In this document: positions 63,101-64,000 of the stretch, in pieces | Layout: each line of letters opens with the position of its first letter | Position numbering within the stretch: position 1 is the stretch's first letter | Assembly: GCF_000283155.1 (NCBI RefSeq) | Contig: NW_004454156.1 | Location: forward strand, 41,807,923-41,871,922 | Direction of reading: 5' to 3' | DNA from: Ceratotherium simum simum | Lineage: Eukaryota > Chordata > Mammalia > Perissodactyla > Rhinocerotidae | Length of the DNA stretch: 64,000 nucleotides | Notes under the pieces: model-generated | What the model was told of the DNA's origin: nothing | Database searches by the model: none | What the model saw: only the letters and a program-made list of their open reading frames with translations | Program-made: the position numbers and the translations under genes

Positions 63101-63994
63101 TCACTGACTGTAATGTTAGCAATGGTCTTAGAGGCTCTTGAAGCCTGTAGAGTGATTTGTTCTTCTTTCAAATGCTCTCCTTTTGCAGTCCTTGTTTCTC
63201 ATGGTTGTAATTTTTCACTCTCTTCTTCACTTTTATATCAATAACAAGGTGAATTTGCCCTTCTGCCACACCTACCCTCCACCAATTTGCAACATTTGAT
63301 CTGTATTGGAATTATAAAGTGACCGTCTGAAAACTGTCCTAAAAGAATATGGATTTTTGTAGCAGCTGTCTTTCTTGGAATGTTTGGAAACTTTTTTTTT
63401 TGGCAGAACTGCCTGTATATAGGTGAAATGAATAGATGAACTTTCATGTAAGTGAATTATCAATACATGTAGTGGTGGTATCATGATTTCTATTCTGGCT
63501 AGTTTGTTTAATATATTATTATTTTCTTTTAATAAAGGAGCATAATACTGTACCCTTAAGAACCAGATTGTTAGTTCAAATATAATCACCAGCCTTGTTT
63601 TAATACCACTTTGGCATGGAGTCATCCTACTATGTACAAATAGCAGCCATTCATTAAATAAACAAGTAAACATTAAGTTAAAATTAGAAGTGCTACCAGG
63701 CATATTCCATCCTTTTACTGATTGTCCTGAATACTTGCCAATTGGATGACAGCCACAATATGTGCAAATGTATCATCTTTTCAAGATTATGGATTTGAAG
63801 GAACGAGCACAAATTGAAATTTAAATACCCATTCCACTAACTTCGTAGGAAAAAAAAATCCAGGACATACCTCATCCTTCGCAAGGACTGTTTCATCATT
63901 AAAAAGTCCAGTTTTGTTACTCCCAGGAATATCATCAGCAGAGAGAAAGCAAACAAACCCTGGCACCTTCTGAGCTTCTGAAGTATCAATGGAC
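36098..63994 (-). CDS. XDH: Xanthine dehydrogenase/oxidase, exons 18-36 (3' half of gene)
   Basis: XDH oxidises hypoxanthine to xanthine and xanthine to urate in the cytosol, passing electrons from a molybdenum cofactor through 2Fe-2S clusters and FAD to NAD+ (or to O2 in the oxidase form). The 19 exons here join in frame without stops to give 714 residues, aligning without gaps to human 620-1333: the complete Mo-cofactor domain. Visible active-site residues are Q768, E803 (GGKE), R881 (MERA), R913 and F915 (FRGFGG), F1010, Q1041 (GTEMGQG), A1079/A1080 and catalytic E1262 (GEPP). C993, one of the cysteines used in dehydrogenase-to-oxidase conversion, is kept. The paralogue AOX1 is excluded by near-identity to XDH throughout. 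The 2Fe-2S and FAD domains (exons 1-17) lie right of the window. Exon numbers assume the 36-exon human structure. Confidence 0.97.
36149..37846 (-). other. XDH: XDH intron 35
   Basis: No gene is seen. A L2-end-like phrase occurs near 36335-36450 ('TTTCCATGTGGCAGGCACTC'). Open frames on both strands (for example 36634-37068) lack homology. Confidence 0.7.
37847..38023 (-). CDS. XDH: XDH exon 35
   Basis: Residues 1259-1317, opening [12 protein letters not shown] and ending ACVDKFTTL. It contains E1262, the general base that activates the Mo-OH group for attack on the purine. Phase 0 at both ends. The acceptor is CTGCTCAG and the donor is GTACGA (weak-moderate). The surrounding 199-codon open frame merely reads through this exon into both introns. 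Confidence 0.97.
38168..38368 (+). mobile_element. ERE SINE in XDH intron 34
   Basis: It has a complete head (GGCCGGCCCCGTGGCTTGGC), a body and an (AAAT)n tail. A perfect 17-bp duplication TTAAAATCAATCAGGGG lies at 38151-38167 and 38369-38385. It is antisense to XDH. Confidence 0.97.
38700..39170 (-). mobile_element. MER5-type hAT element, split by an ERE
   Basis: The left part (to 38773) has 'TATCAGAATCACTAGGAGCA'. The right part (from 39030) has 'GGGCCCTACCACAGACCTAT' and 'CAATGATTCTGATGCTTGC'. Together they form an antisense MER5A-like element interrupted by the ERE at 38774-39029. Confidence 0.75.
38774..39029 (+). mobile_element. ERE SINE in XDH intron 34, inserted in MER5
   Basis: It runs from an AGCCAGCCCTGATAGCCTAG head to a long A-run. 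The flanking 11-bp duplication GCATGTTCCAG (38763-38773) and GCACGTTCCAG (39030-39040) differs by one transition. It is antisense to XDH. Confidence 0.93.
39824..40012 (-). CDS. XDH: XDH exon 34
   Basis: Residues 1196-1258: it opens [20 protein letters not shown] and ends KKAIYASK. The Arg and Lys positions of the conserved [12 protein letters not shown] stretch are present. Phase 0 at both ends, 63 codons. The acceptor is GCCCTGCAG and the donor GTACCA. Open frames on the opposite strand (39578-40222) are shadows of this exon. Confidence 0.97.
40013..41447 (-). other. XDH: XDH intron 33
   Basis: No gene is seen. A MIR/L2-end-like phrase occurs near 40700-40790, and an alternating purine-pyrimidine (TG)n(CG)n tract lies at 41169-41201. 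Confidence 0.7.
41169..41201. repeat. Alternating (TG)n/(CG)n tract
   Basis: GTGTGTGTGTGTGTGTGCGC followed by GCGTGTGTGCGC is strictly alternating purine-pyrimidine, of the kind able to form Z-DNA. It lies in XDH intron 33. Confidence 0.85.
41448..41513 (-). CDS. XDH: XDH exon 33
   Basis: Residues 1174-1195, [20 protein letters not shown] plus GQ; 22 codons, phase 0 at both ends. The acceptor is CTTTAG and the donor GTAGAC. Confidence 0.96.
41855..42175 (+). mobile_element. hAT-Charlie-type non-autonomous DNA element in XDH intron 32
   Basis: It has the landmarks 'AACACAGCCACGCTCATTTG', 'GAGTTGAGTAGCCGAGGCAG' and 'AAGCCTAAAATATTCACTCT', as in widely dispersed Charlie derivatives. The subfamily is not assigned. 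An extra 60-90 bp segment near 41940-42020 lies outside the usual short form. Confidence 0.65.
42285..42399 (-). CDS. XDH: XDH exon 32
   Basis: One base completes K1135, followed by residues 1136-1173 ([20 protein letters not shown] through LTGDHK). The acceptor is TCCCCCAG and the donor GTAAGA. 115 nt, with phases matching exons 31 and 33. Confidence 0.97.
42400..44248 (-). other. XDH: XDH intron 31
   Basis: No gene is seen. It holds an AT-rich quasi-palindromic stretch (42978-43015), a (TG)n at 43094-43112, a TA-rich alternating tract at 43440-43510 and a faint MIR-like stretch at 43910-44045. Confidence 0.65.
44249..44301 (-). CDS. XDH: XDH exon 31
   Basis: Residues 1118-1134, [17 protein letters not shown], plus two bases (AA) of the codon for K1135. 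At 53 nt it is too short to be an open frame on its own; the exon was placed by homology. The donor is a strong GTAAGT and the acceptor CCTCAG. Confidence 0.95.
44400..45010 (-). repeat. L2 3'-region remnant, antisense
   Basis: 'CCCATGTCACTCCCCTACTC', 'GCTTTCAATGACTCCCCATC' and 'CTCCAATCGCCTCTCCCCAG' follow the antisense L2 3' consensus order. It lies in XDH intron 30. Open frames at 44708-45047 fall within it and are not genes. Confidence 0.75.
45100..45245 (-). repeat. MIR-like remnant, antisense
   Basis: 'CTCAACACAACCCTATAAGA' and 'TTTACAGATGAGAAAACTAAG' match the antisense MIR core. Confidence 0.65.
45453..45513. repeat. Tandem duplication, 37-bp period, XDH intron 30
   Basis: AAAGCTCAGGTCAACAGATT plus GTAA occurs at 45453-45476 and again, identical over 24 bp, at 45490-45513. 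This is a recent local duplication. Confidence 0.9.
46486..46560 (-). CDS. XDH: XDH exon 30
   Basis: Residues 1093-1117: [20 protein letters not shown] then SWEDW; 25 codons, phase 0 at both ends. The acceptor is TTCTCTAG and the donor GTAAGT. Residue 1093 is Lys where I recall Glu in human. Confidence 0.96.
47210..47338 (-). CDS. XDH: XDH exon 29
   Basis: Residues 1050-1092, [20 protein letters not shown] to NGQAVY; 43 codons, phase 0. It includes A1079/A1080 (SPTAAS), which line the purine-binding pocket in the bovine structure (there 1078/1079). The acceptor is CTTGGCAG and the donor GTAAGG. Confidence 0.97.
47745..47875 (-). repeat. MIR-like remnant, XDH intron 28
   Basis: 'CTCAGAGATCATCTGGCCAA' and 'TTCACAGATGAGGAAACTGA' are the usual landmarks of this ancient repeat class. 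Confidence 0.6.
47997..48092 (-). CDS. XDH: XDH exon 28
   Basis: Residues 1018-1049, [20 protein letters not shown] then [12 protein letters not shown]; 32 codons, phase 0. The GTEMGQG motif contacts molybdopterin (Q1041, bovine Q1040). The acceptor is TTCCCTTAG and the donor GTGAGC. Confidence 0.97.
48330..48480 (-). repeat. MIR-like remnant, XDH intron 27
   Basis: 'TAGATGAAGAACCAGGATCAG' and the following 'CCTACAGTCAGGAGGAGTAAG' are diverged antisense MIR core text. Confidence 0.45.
48655..48736 (-). CDS. XDH: XDH exon 27
   Basis: One base completes K990, then residues 991-1017 ([20 protein letters not shown] through NQ). It contains C993 (bovine C992, of the oxidase-conversion disulfide) and F1010 (bovine F1009), which stacks on the substrate. 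Residue 1013 is Asn where I recall Pro in human and bovine. The acceptor is CTCCAG and the donor GTAATT. Confidence 0.96.
49055..49255 (-). repeat. MIR SINE remnant, XDH intron 26
   Basis: 'CTTTATAGATGATAAAACTG' followed by 'TGACTGCCAAGGTCACATTT' is antisense MIR core text. Confidence 0.6.
49543..49688 (-). CDS. XDH: XDH exon 26
   Basis: Residues 942-989, opening [20 protein letters not shown] and ending REIDKFN, plus two bases of K990. The acceptor is TTTGGAAG (a poor polypyrimidine tract) and the donor GTAAGC. T966 replaces a Pro that I recall in human and bovine. Confidence 0.97.
49879..50070 (-). CDS. XDH: XDH exon 25
   Basis: Residues 878-941, opening [20 protein letters not shown] and ending GLPAEE; 64 codons, phase 0. 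It holds R881 (substrate orientation, bovine R880), and R913 and F915 in [11 protein letters not shown] (substrate stacking and Mo-cofactor contacts). The acceptor is TTGGCTTCAG and the donor GTAAGC. Confidence 0.98.
50139..53777 (+). mobile_element. ERE SINE split in two by an L1, XDH intron 24
   Basis: The ERE head and body occupy 50139-50340, and its tail (GATTGGCATCAGATGTTAGC onward) resumes at about 53705-53777. A perfect 13-bp duplication AAAAAAGGGATTT at 50126-50138 and 53778-53790 flanks the pair, proving that the two halves were one SINE insertion. The L1 landed later, in its A-rich GCAAAAAGAGG segment. Confidence 0.93.
50341..53704 (+). mobile_element. L1 element, 5'-truncated, inside the ERE
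   Basis: About 3.36 kb of ORF2 and 3' UTR ending in a long A-run. The reverse-transcriptase FADD box ([13 protein letters not shown]) is at about 51777-51815, and a 209-codon C-terminal ORF2 segment is open at 52570-53199. Frame breaks elsewhere (for example around 50.9-51.4 kb) make it inactive. It is oriented antisense to XDH. Confidence 0.93.
53820..54195 (-). repeat. L2 3'-region remnant, antisense
   Basis: 'GGATATTGCAACAGCCTCCT', 'TTACCTCCAGAGTAAAGTCC' and 'GGGGAAGCCCTCCCAGATCC' follow the antisense L2 order. It lies in XDH intron 24. Confidence 0.75.
54220..55950 (-). mobile_element. HAL1/L1-type ORF1-region remnant, minus strand
   Basis: Minus-strand frames at 54868-55149 and 55361-55549 encode charged, coiled-coil-like and ORF1 C-terminal-like peptides. 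The + strand landmarks 'TTTTGAAGGCATTTTACTAG' and 'AATTTCACAATGATGTAAAT' match the antisense ORF1 region of old L1/HAL1. No ORF2 follows. HAL1 against a truncated L1 is not settled. Confidence 0.65.
56290..56825 (+). mobile_element. Old L1 3'-end fragment, sense to the window
   Basis: 'AGCTAAAAACTGGAAACAAC' and 'CATAGCATATGATTCTGTTT', then 'CTTTACGGTATGTAAACTACAC', follow the ORF2 tail and 3' UTR of an old L1. It lies in XDH intron 24. Confidence 0.8.
56960..57000. repeat. (TA)n-rich microsatellite
   Basis: TATATATATATGTGTATATA followed by more TA and TACA units, in XDH intron 24. Confidence 0.85.
57313..57399 (-). CDS. XDH: XDH exon 24
   Basis: Residues 849-877, [20 protein letters not shown] then GNTMDLSQS; 29 codons, phase 0. 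The acceptor is TTTTTGGCAG and the donor GTAAGT. Confidence 0.97.
57400..58622 (-). other. XDH: XDH intron 23
   Basis: Apparently unique sequence. The open frame at 57915-58253 and others have no homology. The splice donor at its start is weak (see findings). Confidence 0.7.
58623..58710 (-). CDS. XDH: XDH exon 23
   Basis: One base completes K819, then residues 820-848 ([20 protein letters not shown] and RHPFLARYK). Residue 822 is Cys (TGC) where I recall Arg in human and bovine. The acceptor is CCCTCAG. The donor, AAG|GTTCTC, departs from consensus at positions +3 to +6. Confidence 0.96.
59133..59266 (-). CDS. XDH: XDH exon 22
   Basis: Residues 775-818, opening [20 protein letters not shown], plus two bases of K819. 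It holds [11 protein letters not shown] with E803 (bovine E802), which hydrogen-bonds the purine in the active site. The acceptor is TTGCCCCCAG and the donor GTGAGT. Confidence 0.98.
59695..59900 (-). repeat. MIR SINE remnants, XDH intron 21
   Basis: 'TTTACAGATGAGGAGACTGA' at about 59716 and 'TCATTATAACAACCCCTCC' with 'TATAGATGAGAGAGTTTATG' near 59825-59880 are antisense MIR cores, probably two adjacent copies. Confidence 0.6.
60055..60179 (-). CDS. XDH: XDH exon 21
   Basis: Two bases complete G733, then residues 734-774 ([20 protein letters not shown] through NPMKTQ). Q768 (bovine Q767), a ligand-pocket residue beside the Mo, is present. The acceptor is TTCCCCAG and the donor GTAGGT. Confidence 0.97.
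60180..61063 (-). other. XDH: XDH intron 20
   Basis: No gene or confident repeat is seen. A short G-rich stretch lies near 60665-60705. Confidence 0.6.
61064..61160 (-). CDS. XDH: XDH exon 20
   Basis: Residues 701-732, [20 protein letters not shown] then [12 protein letters not shown], plus the first base of G733. The acceptor is GACCCTCAG and the donor GTACAG. Confidence 0.97.
61532..61931 (+). mobile_element. Short L1 3'-end insertion, XDH intron 19
   Basis: A 5'-truncated L1 tail ('TGGAATACTATTCAGCCAC' onward) ends in an A-run. A 12-bp duplication AAAACCTAACTA (61520-61531) and AAAACCTATCTA (61932-61943), with one mismatch, flanks it. It is antisense to XDH. Confidence 0.9.
62040..62159 (-). 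CDS. XDH: XDH exon 19
   Basis: Residues 661-700, [20 protein letters not shown] then [20 protein letters not shown] in two halves; 40 codons, phase 0. The acceptor is TGTTTCTAG and the donor GTAACT. It lies at the start of the Mo domain. Confidence 0.97.
62160..63870 (-). other. XDH: XDH intron 18
   Basis: AT-rich, no gene or confident repeat recognised. The 143-codon minus-strand frame at 63272-63703 has no family signature. Confidence 0.6.
63871..63994 (-). CDS. XDH: XDH exon 18
   Basis: One base completes codon 619, then residues 620-660 ([20 protein letters not shown] then [21 protein letters not shown]). The acceptor TTGCAG occupies the last six bases of the window, so exon 17 and all upstream exons lie outside. 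The donor is GTATGT. This segment begins the Mo-domain a/b hammerhead region. Confidence 0.96.
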
Positions 63995-64000
63995 CTGCAA

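Noticed and set aside
36098..63994. Aldehyde oxidase (AOX1-type) instead of XDH, or an XDH pseudogene
   Set aside because: All 19 exons match XDH nearly residue for residue, with XDH-type active-site residues. All phases agree, all boundaries are GT/AG and there are no internal stops.
1..64000. CRISPR arrays, operons, ribosome binding sites, insertion sequences, phage genes
   Set aside because: The window is vertebrate nuclear DNA; regular spaced repeats of that kind and bacterial genes are absent.

Overview
This is a mammalian nuclear genomic window, almost certainly from a perissodactyl and most likely an equid. Its distinctive young SINEs match the equine tRNA-derived ERE family (a GGCCGGCC-type head, a 'GAGCTAACATCTG'-type tail and an A-rich end). 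They sit among L1 copies, L2/MIR remnants, MER20/MER5-type DNA transposons and one MLT1 LTR. There are no bacterial features. Coding DNA is sparse and lies in spliced exons.

Left edge (1 to about 3.4 kb): the end of SRD5A2 (steroid 5-alpha-reductase 2) on the + strand. It consists of the 3' part of intron 4, a short terminal coding exon (1720-1786) and the likely 3' UTR.

Middle (about 3.4-34.9 kb): gene-poor intergenic DNA dominated by retroelements. These include a Tigger-type transposon at 7.2-7.7 kb, an old minus-strand L1 at 9.8-13.9 kb, and a dense cluster of nested minus-strand L1s with ERE insertions at 17.1-27.2 kb. MER20 lies at 27.8-28.1 kb, followed by MIR pieces. I found no supportable gene here.

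Right part (about 34.9-64 kb): the 3' half of XDH (xanthine dehydrogenase/oxidase) on the - strand. I resolved 19 consecutive coding exons (18-36 in the human numbering). Every junction has GT/AG boundaries, all phases match and no stop interrupts the frame. Together they encode residues 620-1333 (human numbering), which is the molybdopterin-binding catalytic domain. Active-site residues Q768, E803, R881, R913, F915, F1010, Q1041 and E1262 are present. Exons 1-17 (the 2Fe-2S and FAD domains) lie beyond the right edge. Introns hold three ERE SINEs, one of them split by a 3.4 kb L1 in intron 24, plus L2, HAL1/L1, hAT and MIR remnants.

The most notable point is gene order. SRD5A2 (+) and XDH (-) are convergent here, 3' end to 3' end. 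As I recall the human and mouse maps, both genes lie on the same strand, with the 3' end of SRD5A2 facing the 5' end of XDH. This implies a lineage-specific inversion of the XDH segment or an assembly misorientation. No previously undescribed biological system was found.
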